Positions 26,138 to 34,805 of a stretch of 64,000 bases of DNA are shown one piece after another; position 1 is the stretch's first letter; every line of letters starts with the position of its first letter. The stretch comes from Ruegeria sp. HKCCD4315 (GTDB lineage: Bacteria; Pseudomonadota; Alphaproteobacteria; Rhodobacterales; Rhodobacteraceae). The position numbers were made by a program, and so were the translations under genes. The DNA lies in NCBI RefSeq assembly GCF_013112245.1, contig NZ_WVRN01000001.1, positions 1,864,501-1,928,500 of the forward strand. The letters run 5' to 3'. Below the pieces are notes generated by a model. It made no database searches. It was given only the letters and a program-made list of their open reading frames with translations, and had not been told where the DNA came from.

Positions 26138-26872
26138 TTAAGTAACCAACCCGCCTGCCAGATAGCGACGCGATGCGTCGCTTTCCGGTGCGTCCAACAC
26201 CTGTTTTGCAGCGCCATGCTCTACCACATGCCCGCCTTGCATCATGACCACATCCGATGCCAACCGTCGCGCCTGCCCGATGTCATGCGTCACCATCACG
26301 ATCCGCACCCCACGCGCCGAGGCGCGCAGCACCATCCGCTCGATCATCTGCGTTGCAGCCGGATCAAGCGCGCTGGTGGGCTCGTCCAGAAACAACGTGT
26401 CGGGCTCCAACGCCAGCGCACGCAGGACCGCAAGCCTTTGTGCCTCGCCACCCGACAACGACCGCGCAGGCTGACGCGCCTTGCCGTCAAGCCCACCTTC
26501 GACCAGCAATTCAGCGATACGGGTCTTTCGGACCGCCCGCCCCAGCCCCTGGCGTTTTAGAACAAAGTCCAGATTGCCGGACACAGAGCGGCGCAGCAAA
26601 ACCGGGTGTTGGAATACCATAGCCTGACGCGCCTTTTGCGCAGCGCTCAGCGGCTGTCCATCCTGCACCACACGGCCGTGGTCAGGTGCGATCAAACCAT
26701 GCAGGCAGCGCAGCAAAAGGCTTTTGCCCGCACCGTTTGGGCCAAGAATAAGGGTTGGGCCCGGACCATCCAGAACCAATGAAGGCACATCCAGCAACGC
26801 ACGGCCCTTGTTGCGGATTTGAAGGTCTTCAACCTCAATGCGGTTCACCATATCGCAGATGACATCACGCAT
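26138..26872 (-). CDS. tupC: Tungstate ABC transporter ATPase
   Basis: A 244-residue ATP-binding subunit with Walker A GPNGAGKS, signature LSGGEAQRLA, Walker B TLFLDEPTSALD and the switch His in MVTHD. GGAGGGG before ATG 26872 supports this start, which overlaps the tupB stop by 8 bases; an ATG at 26851 has no ribosome site. It energises uptake through TupB with TupA as receptor. Confidence 0.9.
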   Translation of the reverse strand: MRDVICDMVNRIEVEDLQIRNKGRALLDVPSLVLDGPGPTLILGPNGAGKSLLLRCLHGLIAPDHGRVVQDGQPLSAAQKARQAMVFQHPVLLRRSVSGNLDFVLKRQGLGRAVRKTRIAELLVEGGLDGKARQPARSLSGGEAQRLAVLRALALEPDTLFLDEPTSALDPAATQMIERMVLRASARGVRIVMVTHDIGQARRLASDVVMMQGGHVVEHGAAKQVLDAPESDASRRYLAGGLVT

Positions 26873-27578
26873 GGCGTAACCCCTCCTGCTCGGCCCTCAG
26901 GCTTACGGCGCTGACCATTGCATTCACGGCCACGGCAATCCCGATCAGAATTGCGCCCAACGCCAACGCAAGCGCCAGATTTCCTTTCGAGGTTTCCAGC
27001 GCGATGGTTGTTGTCATCACGCGTGTCACATGATTGATGTTGCCACCGACGATGATCACCGCCCCCACTTCGGCAATGGCGCGTCCAAACCCAGCCAGCA
27101 AAGCTGTGACCAAAGCCAACCGCGCATCCCACAGTAAAACCGGAACGGATGCCAGCCGTGACACACCAAGGGATCGAAGCTGCTCGGAATACTCTTCGGC
27201 CAGCATCTCGATCACCTGCCGCGTCAATGCCGCAACGATCGGGGTAACCAGAACCACCTGAGCGATGATCATCGCAGTTGGTGTATACAGAAGTTCCAGA
27301 ACGCCCAGAGGCCCTGAACGCGACAGCATAAGGTAAACCAGCAACCCCACGACCACCGGCGGAAACCCCATCAGAGCATTCATCAAAACGATCAGAACCC
27401 GGCGTCCGGGAAACCGGGCCACGGCTAAAGCAGCCCCAACCGGCATACCAATCAGCGCTGAAATCAGCACCGCAAACATGGAAACTTTCAGGGACAGAAG
27501 CACAATTGCCCAAAGTTCTGAGTCTCCTTGAAAGATCAGAGCGATGGCTGAGCTGAATTCTGATGCAAATCCCTGCAT
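26865..27578 (-). CDS. tupB: Tungstate ABC transporter permease
   Basis: A 237-residue inner-membrane permease with about five to six helices and the ABC-coupling EAA region around YSEQLRSLGVSRLASVPVLLW, as in TupB/ModB. I choose the ATG at 27578, preceded by AGGAA. An upstream in-frame ATG at 27599 lacks a ribosome site and lies inside an inverted repeat that looks like an operator. It is the first gene of the tup operon. Confidence 0.88.
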   Translation of the reverse strand: MQGFASEFSSAIALIFQGDSELWAIVLLSLKVSMFAVLISALIGMPVGAALAVARFPGRRVLIVLMNALMGFPPVVVGLLVYLMLSRSGPLGVLELLYTPTAMIIAQVVLVTPIVAALTRQVIEMLAEEYSEQLRSLGVSRLASVPVLLWDARLALVTALLAGFGRAIAEVGAVIIVGGNINHVTRVMTTTIALETSKGNLALALALGAILIGIAVAVNAMVSAVSLRAEQEGLRHA

Positions 27579-27595
27579 TTTATTCCTGAAAGATT

Positions 27596-27631
27596 GCATT
27601 TCGTATGAAATGCGTTCATTTACAGGTAAAT
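27596..27631. promoter_or_regulatory. Two inverted repeats at the tup operon start
   Basis: GCATTTC-GTAT-GAAATGC at 27596-27613 has perfect 7-bp arms, and ATTTAC-AG-GTAAAT at 27618-27631 has perfect 6-bp arms. Both lie just upstream of the tupB ATG at 27578 and are candidate operators for an oxyanion-responsive repressor, for example the HTH-PBP protein encoded at 24365. The binding protein is inferred. Confidence 0.5.
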
Positions 27632-27675
27632 ACTACTCTGTTTTTCCATCGAGTACAGACACAAATCCGGCATCT

Positions 27676-27708
27676 GAAATGAGAAACGCGGCCCCAATTG
27701 GGGCCGCG
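27676..27708 (-). terminator. Terminator of the pyrimidine/ABC operon
   Basis: A perfect 22-base palindrome at 27687-27708 (11-bp arms, centre AATT) lies 27 bases after the substrate-binding protein stop and is followed on the minus strand by TTTCTCATTTC. It is a rho-independent-type terminator for the leftward hyuC-to-receptor operon. Confidence 0.75.
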
Positions 27709-27735
27709 CTGAAAGCCTTGAACTGACGGCTTGCG

Positions 27736-28731
27736 TTAGTTAAGCGCTGCGTCGGTAATCTGATGCGTCCAGGCACCGTCAGGCTGTTTGGTGATGACCG
27801 GATCCGATCCGCCCGCCAGCAGTGTATTTACGGTGCGTTCGAAATCCGCCGGGTCCAGCGCGCCATTCGATCCGGCCGTCAGTTTCGCGATTTCACCCAT
27901 CATACGCTGCTGATGTTCTTCGGTCTGCGCGCCGGTGGCATCGTTTTCCAAAACAATATCGGCCGCTTCATCCGGGTTTTCCTCGGCGTATTTCCAACCC
28001 TTCATCGAAGCGCGAACAAACCGTTCCATCTTGTCCACAAAAGCTGCATCGCCCAGGTTTTCTTCCAGAACATACAGGCCGTCTTCCAGTGTCGCGACGC
28101 CCTGATCTTCGTATTTGAACGTCACCAACTCATCCGGGCTGACGCCTGCGTCAATCACCTGCCAATATTCATTATAGGTCATGGTGCTGATGCAATCGGC
28201 CTGACGCTGTAGCAGCGGGTCGACGTTGAAGCCCTGTTTCAGGACCTCGACACCGTTCTCGCTTTTGCCGCCGGTATCGATGCCCAAGCTGCTCATCCAG
28301 CTCATGAACGGGAATTCATTGCCAAAGAACCAAACACCCAGAGTACGGTTCTTCAGGTCCTCGGGCGAGGCAATCCCGGCATCTTTCCAACAGGTCAGCA
28401 TCATCCCCGAGCTTTTGAAAGGTTGGGCAATATTGACCAGTGGCAGGCCCTTTTCGCGCGCTGCCAGCGCGGCAGGCATCCACTCGACTGTGACATCGGC
28501 CCCACCGCCGGCTATCACCTGAGTAGGCGCGATGTCAGGACCACCCGGAAGGATGGTCACGTCCAGACCCTCTTCCTCATAAAACCCCTTGTCCTTCGCC
28601 ACATAGTAGCCTGCGAACTGCGCCTGCGTGACCCATTTGAGCTGCAAGGTCACCTCATCGGCGGCCAGTGCTGCGCTGGCGGTCAGGCTAAAGGCGGCAA
28701 CCGCCCCGCTGAGTAGCTTTTTCATCTTCAA
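27736..28731 (-). CDS. NMT1/THI5-like ABC transporter substrate-binding protein
   Basis: A 331-residue periplasmic receptor: signal peptide about 1-23 (ending ALA), then the NMT1/THI5 fold with the opening LQLKWVTQAQFAGYYVAKDKGFYEEEGLDV and GGPDIAPTQVIAGGGADV. Relatives bind thiamine-precursor pyrimidines, riboflavin or similar rings. As the last gene of an operon starting with hyuC and hydA under a RutR-like operator, its ligand is more likely a pyrimidine base, dihydropyrimidine or hydantoin than a vitamin precursor. No TPP or FMN riboswitch is seen upstream. Confidence 0.85.
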   Translation of the reverse strand: MKMKKLLSGAVAAFSLTASAALAADEVTLQLKWVTQAQFAGYYVAKDKGFYEEEGLDVTILPGGPDIAPTQVIAGGGADVTVEWMPAALAAREKGLPLVNIAQPFKSSGMMLTCWKDAGIASPEDLKNRTLGVWFFGNEFPFMSWMSSLGIDTGGKSENGVEVLKQGFNVDPLLQRQADCISTMTYNEYWQVIDAGVSPDELVTFKYEDQGVATLEDGLYVLEENLGDAAFVDKMERFVRASMKGWKYAEENPDEAADIVLENDATGAQTEEHQQRMMGEIAKLTAGSNGALDPADFERTVNTLLAGGSDPVITKQPDGAWTHQITDAALN

Positions 28732-28779
28732 GTCTCCTAGTTGCGTGTTTGCCCCGTTTTCGGGGTCTGTTGAATTTTG

Positions 28780-29625
28780 TTATCCGCGTTGGGAAGGGTG
28801 CCAGAAGGTTACCACCTTTTCGAGCCCTGCCACGAGGGAATAGAACACGGTTCCGGCCAATGCCGCCACCGCGATTTCTGCCCAGACGAGGTCAATCGAC
28901 AAGCTGCCCACGCCGGTCGAGATTCTGAACCCCATACCGCGTGTAGGCGATCCGAAATACTCGGCCACGATAGCCCCGATGAGCGCCAGCGTCGTGGCGA
29001 TCTTGAGGCCGTTGAATATAAAAGGCATCGCTGCTGGCAGGCGCAGTTTGATAAGTGTTTGAGTGTAGCTGGCCGCATAGGTGCGCATCAGGTCGCGCTG
29101 CATGGCATCTGCTTCGCGCAGGCCCTGCACGGTGTTCACAAGGATCGGGAAGAATACCATCACAACGACAACTGCCGCCTTGGATTGCCAATCGAACCCG
29201 AACCAGCTGACCAAAATGGGGGCGATGCCCACGATGGGCAATGCAGCCACAAAATTGCCGATGGGCAACAACCCCCGGGTCAAGAAGACGGATCGGTCAA
29301 TCAAGACGGCAGTCAGGAACGCGGCAACACTGCCGATGGCAAAACCGGTAAAGGCACCTTTGAACACGGTCTGCTTGAAGTCCTGCCACAGAATATCCGT
29401 CGAATTCGCAAAGGTTTGCGCGACCATCGAAGGCGGCGGAAGGATGACAGGCGAGACATTCAGGCCACGTACTGCCCCTTCCCACAAGATCAGCAGCGTT
29501 ACACCAAACAATACGGGCACAAAGACGCGCACACCTTTGGAGTCGCGATAGATCGAACGCGCTAACCAAGCATTCAACGCCCATGCGCCGGCCCAGAAAA
29601 TCAGTGCAAAGACAAGCCAGCTCAT
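28780..29625 (-). CDS. ABC transporter permease (pyrimidine operon), subunit 1
   Basis: A 281-residue inner-membrane permease of the SsuC/TauC/ThiX type with about seven helices. The EAA-like coupling loop is near YAASYTQTLIKLRLPAAMPF. Its start overlaps the stop of the other permease by 4 bases. It probably forms a heterodimeric channel with that permease, fed by the NMT1-like receptor at 27736 and powered by the ATPase at 30984. Confidence 0.88.
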   Translation of the reverse strand: MSWLVFALIFWAGAWALNAWLARSIYRDSKGVRVFVPVLFGVTLLILWEGAVRGLNVSPVILPPPSMVAQTFANSTDILWQDFKQTVFKGAFTGFAIGSVAAFLTAVLIDRSVFLTRGLLPIGNFVAALPIVGIAPILVSWFGFDWQSKAAVVVVMVFFPILVNTVQGLREADAMQRDLMRTYAASYTQTLIKLRLPAAMPFIFNGLKIATTLALIGAIVAEYFGSPTRGMGFRISTGVGSLSIDLVWAEIAVAALAGTVFYSLVAGLEKVVTFWHPSQRG

Positions 29626-30554
29626 GCGCTCATCCCCATGCGTTTAAGGGTGACCCTTTGAAGAACATCCAGCAAAGTCACCAAGATGCCCGCCAGAATG
29701 GCCGCCGCAAACAACGCCGCCCAAATGGCCAGTGGTGTGCCAAACTGATCCCCAATCAGTATCCGGGCTCCCAGCCCCGAGATCGCACCTGTTGGCAGCT
29801 CACCCACAATTGTTCCAACCAGTGCTGCTGCTATGCCGACCTTCAGCGAGGTAAAGAGATACGGCACCGAAGATGGCAGGCGCAGCTTCAGAAACGCCTG
29901 CAACCCGGTCGCGTTGTAGGTCTTGAGCAGATCGAGCTGCGATACAGCCGGAGACCTCAGGCCTTTGACCATCCCAACCAGCACTGGGAAGTAGCACAGA
30001 TAAGCCGAGATAATCGCCTTCGGCACCCCACGCCCTTCGATCCCCAACTGCGAGCTTAGTACAATGATCATGGGGGCCAGCGCCACGATTGGCACGGTCT
30101 GGCTGATGATCGCCCAGGGCATCAAGCTCATATCCACTACGCGAGAGTAAACGATAGCCACGGCCCCCAGAATGCCAACAGCTGTTCCCAGAACAAAACC
30201 CCAAAGCGTGGATTGAAGTGTAATCCAGCCGTGGTAGATCAAGGACCGTTTCGACATCGCCCGGCCTTTCATCACCATCTCGCCGGTTGTCTTCCACAAC
30301 TCCTGCCCCACCTGCACCGGCGTCGGCAAGCGTGGGCGATCCAGATCATAGCCGCGTTGGATTTGCGACGGGTTTTGCGCCATCAGAACCCAGACCGAGA
30401 CCTGCTGACGATCCCGAGAGGCTTCGGGAGTTACCGTTTCTCCGGCACGTTCTGCCTGATCCAGAGAGACACGGATGTTCATTGGTGCCACCGCCAGGTA
30501 CCAAAGCACGGCGATGGCAAGCAACACAGTCATGACAGATAAGAACTGCTTCAT
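29622..30554 (-). CDS. ABC transporter permease (pyrimidine operon), subunit 2
   Basis: A 310-residue permease with an N-terminal helix (5-25), a periplasmic stretch of about 80 residues, and about five core helices; the coupling loop is YNATGLQAFLKLRLPSSVPY. The ATG at 30554 overlaps the GNAT stop (ATGA); an in-frame GTG three codons upstream has a poorer ribosome site. The long N-terminal periplasmic segment distinguishes it from its partner permease. Confidence 0.87.
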   Translation of the reverse strand: MKQFLSVMTVLLAIAVLWYLAVAPMNIRVSLDQAERAGETVTPEASRDRQQVSVWVLMAQNPSQIQRGYDLDRPRLPTPVQVGQELWKTTGEMVMKGRAMSKRSLIYHGWITLQSTLWGFVLGTAVGILGAVAIVYSRVVDMSLMPWAIISQTVPIVALAPMIIVLSSQLGIEGRGVPKAIISAYLCYFPVLVGMVKGLRSPAVSQLDLLKTYNATGLQAFLKLRLPSSVPYLFTSLKVGIAAALVGTIVGELPTGAISGLGARILIGDQFGTPLAIWAALFAAAILAGILVTLLDVLQRVTLKRMGMSA

Positions 30555-30994
30555 GCGTGCCACTCCATCCGAAAGACAGGCACGGTGTCAGGAGGTACAG
30601 GAGGTTCTTCCGCGGTCACCTCAAACCCTTCGCGGCGATAAAAGCGTTGCGCTGCGGTGTTGGGTCTGTGCGTTGTCAGCCAGAGAAAATTTCTGCCCTC
30701 TTTTGCCTTGTCGACAAAGCGCTTGCCAATGCCTTGTCCCGTCCGACCACAATACAACGCTCCGATTTTATTGAGCGCGGGATCTACTGACATATAACAA
30801 TCAACCGGATCACCAGCGACCCAGATTTCACGGCGGTTGAACGCATCACCGATCATGGTCGAGAGTTCTTCCACCGGCAGTTCCTCGGGCATCCAATCCG
30901 TTTGCCTGGCCCAATTGTGCACGACCGTGGCACAGGCCTTCACGTCATCTGGCACAGCACGCCGGATCTTTTCTGCGTTCAGTTCAATCGTCAT
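30551..30994 (-). CDS. GNAT N-acetyltransferase inside the ABC transporter operon
   Basis: A 147-residue GNAT-fold protein: IRRAVPDDVKACATVVHNWA opening, acetyl-CoA pyrophosphate loop CGRTGQGIGKRFVD (near 82-95) and TAAQRFYRREGFEV near the end. It overlaps both neighbours (11 bases with the ATPase gene, 4 with the permease gene), so it is an integral operon member. The acceptor is unknown. Amines produced by the pathway, such as beta-alanine, are conceivable but unproven. Confidence 0.85.
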   Translation of the reverse strand: MTIELNAEKIRRAVPDDVKACATVVHNWARQTDWMPEELPVEELSTMIGDAFNRREIWVAGDPVDCYMSVDPALNKIGALYCGRTGQGIGKRFVDKAKEGRNFLWLTTHRPNTAAQRFYRREGFEVTAEEPPVPPDTVPVFRMEWHA

Positions 30995-31781
30995 AAGAAT
31001 GCCCTGCCCTCAAGCCATCGCGCACGCGGTGGGCCACTTCGATGAACTCCGGCGTGTCCCGAATGTCCAATGGCCGTTCCTTGGGCAGCGGGCTGTCAAT
31101 CACATCGGTGATCCGGCCGGGCCTTGGGCTCATCACCACGATTTTGGTGCTCAGGTATACGGCTTCAGGGATCGAGTGCGTCACGAACCCAATCGTCTTC
31201 TCGGTCCGCGCCCAAAGCGCCAGAAGCTGTTCGTTCAGGTGATCGCGTACGATTTCATCCAAAGCGCCAAAGGGTTCATCCATCAGCAGGATATCGGCAT
31301 CAAAGGCAAGAGCCCGTGCAATGCTGGCCCGCTGTTGCATACCACCTGAAAGTTGCCAAGGGAACTTGCCACCAAACCCTTCAAGATCAACAAGTTTCAG
31401 AACGTTCTTAACCTGCTCTTCCTGCTCAGCAGCCGAATAGCCCATGATCTCAAGCGGCAGCTTGATGTTCTTTGCAATGGTCCGCCAGGGGTACAGACCC
31501 GCCGCCTGAAACACATACCCATAGGCCCGGTTCCGTCGCGCCTCATCTGGGGTCATTCCATTCACCGTCAGCGTTCCACCTGTCGGGGTTTCCAACGCAG
31601 CGATACAGCGCAGAAATGTAGTTTTGCCGCAACCAGAAGGTCCGATGAAGCTGACAAAATCGCCCTTGTCAATTGTCAGGTTCACGTCCTTCAGTGCGTG
31701 AACGGGCCCATCGTTGGTCTGGAACGTCAGGTCCAACTGCCTTGCCTCGATGACGGGCTGGGTCGTGCTTTCAGTATTCAT
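30984..31781 (-). CDS. ABC transporter ATPase (pyrimidine operon)
   Basis: A 265-residue ATP-binding subunit of the nitrate/sulfonate/taurine (SsuB/TauB/ThiZ) class with Walker A GPSGCGKT, signature LSGGMQQRASIARAL and Walker B ILLMDEPFGALD. It lies 55 bases after hydA in the same direction; a weak GGGCTG/CAGCCC hairpin lies in that gap. It powers the two permeases downstream. Confidence 0.9.
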   Translation of the reverse strand: MNTESTTQPVIEARQLDLTFQTNDGPVHALKDVNLTIDKGDFVSFIGPSGCGKTTFLRCIAALETPTGGTLTVNGMTPDEARRNRAYGYVFQAAGLYPWRTIAKNIKLPLEIMGYSAAEQEEQVKNVLKLVDLEGFGGKFPWQLSGGMQQRASIARALAFDADILLMDEPFGALDEIVRDHLNEQLLALWARTEKTIGFVTHSIPEAVYLSTKIVVMSPRPGRITDVIDSPLPKERPLDIRDTPEFIEVAHRVRDGLRAGHSYDD

Positions 31782-31836
31782 TCTAGTGCCTTGAAAAGAG
31801 TGGTGTCAGGGCTGCCCGCACAGCAGCCCACACTGA

Positions 31837-33291
31837 TCAAACCCCGGTTGCCGGGATACCCGTCCGTTCGACCGGTCTTGGCGCAGTGAGTTCTTTCCAG
31901 GTGCTCAGCGCCTTGTGTACATGCGTGTTCGCCTCACGCGCCACAAACTTCCCGTGACCCTCCTGAGTTTTGACCTCACCATCATGCACCGCGACCACGC
32001 CACGGGTCAGCGTGAACCGCGGCAACCCGCGCACTTCTTTGCCCTCAAAGACGTTGTAGTCGATCGATGACTGCTGCGTCTCAGCCGAAATCACCTTGGC
32101 CTTGTTTGGATCCCAAACCACCAGATCGGCATCAGCGCCGACCAGGACGGATCCTTTTTTAGGATAGCAGTTCAATATCTTGGCGATGTTTGTTGATGTA
32201 ACAGCGACAAATTCGTTCGGCGTCAGTCGCCCCGTATTCACACCATAGGTCCACAGCATGGGCATTCGGTCTTCCAACCCTCCGGTCCCGTTCGGAATCT
32301 TGGTGAAATCCCCAACGCCATAGCGCTTTTGCTCAGTCGTAAACGCACAATGGTCCGTCGCCACAACGCTCAGCGTTCCAGATTGCAAACCGTTCCACAG
32401 GCTGTCCTGATGTTGCTTGTTGCGGAACGGAGGGCTCATGACCCGCCGCGCAGCGTGTTCCCAGTCGTGATGGAAATACTCGCTCTCATCCAGAGTCAGA
32501 TGCTGGATCAGGGGCTCGCCCCATACCCGCTTGCCCTGCATCTTGGCGCGACGAATGGCTTCATGCGCCTCTTCGCAAGACGTATGCACCACATAAAGAG
32601 GAACGCCTGCCATATCCGCAATCATGATGGCCCGGTTCGTCGCCTCGCCTTCTACCTGCGGCGGACGGGAATAGGCGTGCGCCTCTGGCCCGGTATTGCC
32701 TTCAGCCAAAAGCTTGGCGCTCAACTCGGCCACGACATCGCCGTTTTCGGCATGGACCATTGCGGTTCCACCCAACTCAGCTAGCCGTTTGAACGACGCA
32801 AACAGCTCATCATCATTCACCATCAGTGCGCCTTTATAGGCCATGAAGTGCTTAAAGGTGTTGATGCCCCGCGTCTCAATCACGGTCTTGATGTCGTTGA
32901 ACACCTGCTCGCCCCACCACGTAACCGCCATATGGAACGAATAATCACAATTCGCCCGCGTCGATTTGTTGTCCCAGCGTTTCAACGCATCAAGCAAGCT
33001 TTCCCCCGGGTTGGGCAGCGCAAAGTCCACAACCATTGTCGTGCCACCAGCCAAAGCCGCGCGCGTGCCGCTTTCGAAATCGTCGCTGGAGTACGTGCCC
33101 ATAAAGGGCATCTCCAAGTGTGTATGAGGATCGATCCCGCCCGGCATCACATAACAACCGGTGGCGTCCAACTCTTTGTCACCCTTCAGATCCATCCCAA
33201 TCTCGGTGATCACGCCACCTTCGATCAGGACGTCCGCTTTGTACGACAAATCCGCAGTTACGACGGTTCCGTTCTTGATAACTGTGCTCAT
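31837..33291 (-). CDS. hydA: Dihydropyrimidinase (D-hydantoinase)
   Basis: Opens dihydrouracil or dihydrothymine to N-carbamoyl-beta-amino acids, the second step of reductive pyrimidine breakdown. 484 residues, amidohydrolase fold; zinc ligands H56 and H58 in DPHTHLEMPF and the carbamylated lysine K153 in MAYKGALMV are present. GGGAG precedes ATG 33291. It follows hyuC in the same direction and is separated from it by a repeat/hairpin element, which may tune expression between the two. Confidence 0.92.
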   Translation of the reverse strand: MSTVIKNGTVVTADLSYKADVLIEGGVITEIGMDLKGDKELDATGCYVMPGGIDPHTHLEMPFMGTYSSDDFESGTRAALAGGTTMVVDFALPNPGESLLDALKRWDNKSTRANCDYSFHMAVTWWGEQVFNDIKTVIETRGINTFKHFMAYKGALMVNDDELFASFKRLAELGGTAMVHAENGDVVAELSAKLLAEGNTGPEAHAYSRPPQVEGEATNRAIMIADMAGVPLYVVHTSCEEAHEAIRRAKMQGKRVWGEPLIQHLTLDESEYFHHDWEHAARRVMSPPFRNKQHQDSLWNGLQSGTLSVVATDHCAFTTEQKRYGVGDFTKIPNGTGGLEDRMPMLWTYGVNTGRLTPNEFVAVTSTNIAKILNCYPKKGSVLVGADADLVVWDPNKAKVISAETQQSSIDYNVFEGKEVRGLPRFTLTRGVVAVHDGEVKTQEGHGKFVAREANTHVHKALSTWKELTAPRPVERTGIPATGV

Positions 33292-33319
33292 TTCAAACTC
33301 CCTGATGCGGTCTGCGCCG

Positions 33320-33383
33320 CTTGCTTCATCTGGCTAAAAATACCTCGGGGGAGTCGCCCATCGGGCGACGGGGGCAGAGCCCC
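33320..33383 (-). repeat. Intergenic GC-stem/T-run element, copy 2
   Basis: Read on the minus strand after hyuC: hairpin GGGGGC-TCT-GCCCCC (33370-33384), hairpin GTCGCCC/GGGCGAC (33353-33369), then CCCCGAGGTATTTTTAGC and ATGAAGC. It shares its tail with copy 1 at 25245-25301. It lies inside the hyuC-hydA operon, so it must be leaky if it terminates, or hydA has another promoter. Confidence 0.55.
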
Positions 33384-34634
33384 CTATTCCACGATCTCAG
33401 CCGTCTCGACGACCGCGTGCAACAGAACATCCGCCCCGGCTGCCGCCCAGTCCTTACTGATCTCTTCAGCCTCATTGTGGCTCAAACCATCCACGCATGG
33501 GCACATGATCATCGCGGTTGGCGCCACGCGGTTGATCCAACAGGCGTCATGCCCCGCACCCGAGATGATGTCCGTATGCGAATAGCCCAACCGCTCAGCC
33601 GCGTTGCGTACGGCGGACACACAGTCATCATCGAATTTCACCGGATCGAACCCACCGACTTTTTCGAATTCGATCTGCAGGCCCATGTCTTCAACGATAT
33701 CCTCAGCCGCCACCTTCAGGCGGTTTTCCATATCAGTGATGACGTCCAGTTCGGGCGAGCGGAAATCGACCGTGAATACCACCTTGCCCGGGATCACGTT
33801 GCGTGAGTTCGGATAGACATCGATATGACCAGCCGCACCCACCGCATGAGGCGCATGAGACCAGGCGATCTCGTCCACTTTCTCCAGAATGCGCGCCATT
33901 GCCAGACCGGCATTTTTTCGCATCGGCATCGGGGTTGACCCGGTATGGGCATCCTTGCCGGTCACCGTGATCTGAGTCCAGCTCAGCCCCTGGCCGTGCG
34001 TGACAACACCAATATCCTTACCTTCAGCCTCCAATATCGGGCCTTGTTCGATATGCAGCTCAAAGAACGCGTGCATTTTCCGTGCGCCAACTTCTTCATC
34101 GCCACGCCAGCCGATGCGGTTCAGCTCATCTCCGAACTTCTTGCCCTCGGCATCCTCGCGTTCATACGCCCAATCCTGAGTGTGCATTCCCGCGAACACC
34201 CCCGAAGACAGCATGGCGGGCGCATATCGCGTGCCCTCTTCATTGGTCCAATTGGTCGCCACGATCGGGTGCTTTGTTTTGATCCCAAGATCATTGAGGG
34301 TCCGGATGATTTCCAGCCCCCCCAAAACGCCCAAGACACCATCGTACTTCCCGCCCGTTGGCTGCGTATCCAGATGCGATCCGACATAAACCGGCAACGC
34401 GTCAGGGTCCGCCCCTTCGCGGTGGGCGAACATGTTACCCATCTGGTCCAAGCCCATGGAACAGCCCGCTTCTTCGCACCATTTCTGGAACAGGGCGCGG
34501 CCTTCTGCGTCCTCATCCGTCAGGGTTTGGCGGTTGTTGCCACCGGCAACGCCAGGCCCAATCTTGGCCATCTCCATCAGGCTGTCCCACAACCTGTCGC
34601 CATTGATCCTGAGATTCTGCGCCGGAGCTGCCAT
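33384..34634 (-). CDS. hyuC: Zn-dependent amidase, beta-ureidopropionase / N-carbamoyl amino acid hydrolase
   Basis: Hydrolyses N-carbamoyl-beta-alanine to beta-alanine, CO2 and ammonia, the third step of reductive pyrimidine breakdown. M20-family di-zinc fold, 416 residues. The metal site is seen in GSHLDTQPTGGKYDGVLG and NEEGTRYAPAM. The start at 34634 has AGGGA at proper distance; the ATG at 34640 is too close to it. First gene of the leftward operon and immediately downstream of the RutR-like palindrome at 34684. L-carbamoylase activity on other N-carbamoyl amino acids is an alternative. Confidence 0.9.
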   Translation of the reverse strand: MAAPAQNLRINGDRLWDSLMEMAKIGPGVAGGNNRQTLTDEDAEGRALFQKWCEEAGCSMGLDQMGNMFAHREGADPDALPVYVGSHLDTQPTGGKYDGVLGVLGGLEIIRTLNDLGIKTKHPIVATNWTNEEGTRYAPAMLSSGVFAGMHTQDWAYEREDAEGKKFGDELNRIGWRGDEEVGARKMHAFFELHIEQGPILEAEGKDIGVVTHGQGLSWTQITVTGKDAHTGSTPMPMRKNAGLAMARILEKVDEIAWSHAPHAVGAAGHIDVYPNSRNVIPGKVVFTVDFRSPELDVITDMENRLKVAAEDIVEDMGLQIEFEKVGGFDPVKFDDDCVSAVRNAAERLGYSHTDIISGAGHDACWINRVAPTAMIMCPCVDGLSHNEAEEISKDWAAAGADVLLHAVVETAEIVE

Positions 34635-34683
34635 GTTCATCTTCCCTGTTTGCTTGCGATTTGGCTCGCTTTTGGTGTCTTGA

Positions 34684-34701
34684 TTTGACCATCTGGTCAA
34701 A
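34684..34701. promoter_or_regulatory. RutR-type operator between hyuC and rutR
   Basis: TTTGACCA-TC-TGGTCAAA is a perfect palindrome with 8-bp arms and fits the known RutR consensus TTGACCAnnTGGTCAA. It lies 50 bases upstream of hyuC and about 105 bases upstream of the divergent rutR gene, so it can control both. Confidence 0.88.
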
Positions 34702-34805
34702 CTCACGCTATCACGGGTTCGAGATCAGTCAAGAAATTGCGCGGCACAGCTTGAATTTTCACTGAATTCCGCGCCTATAGTCGAAAAAAGAGACACGCTG
34801 AAAAC

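Noticed and set aside
31782..31836. TPP riboswitch upstream of the THI5-like ABC operon
   Set aside because: Only 55 bases, with no CTGAGA-type motif; the operon starts at hyuC.
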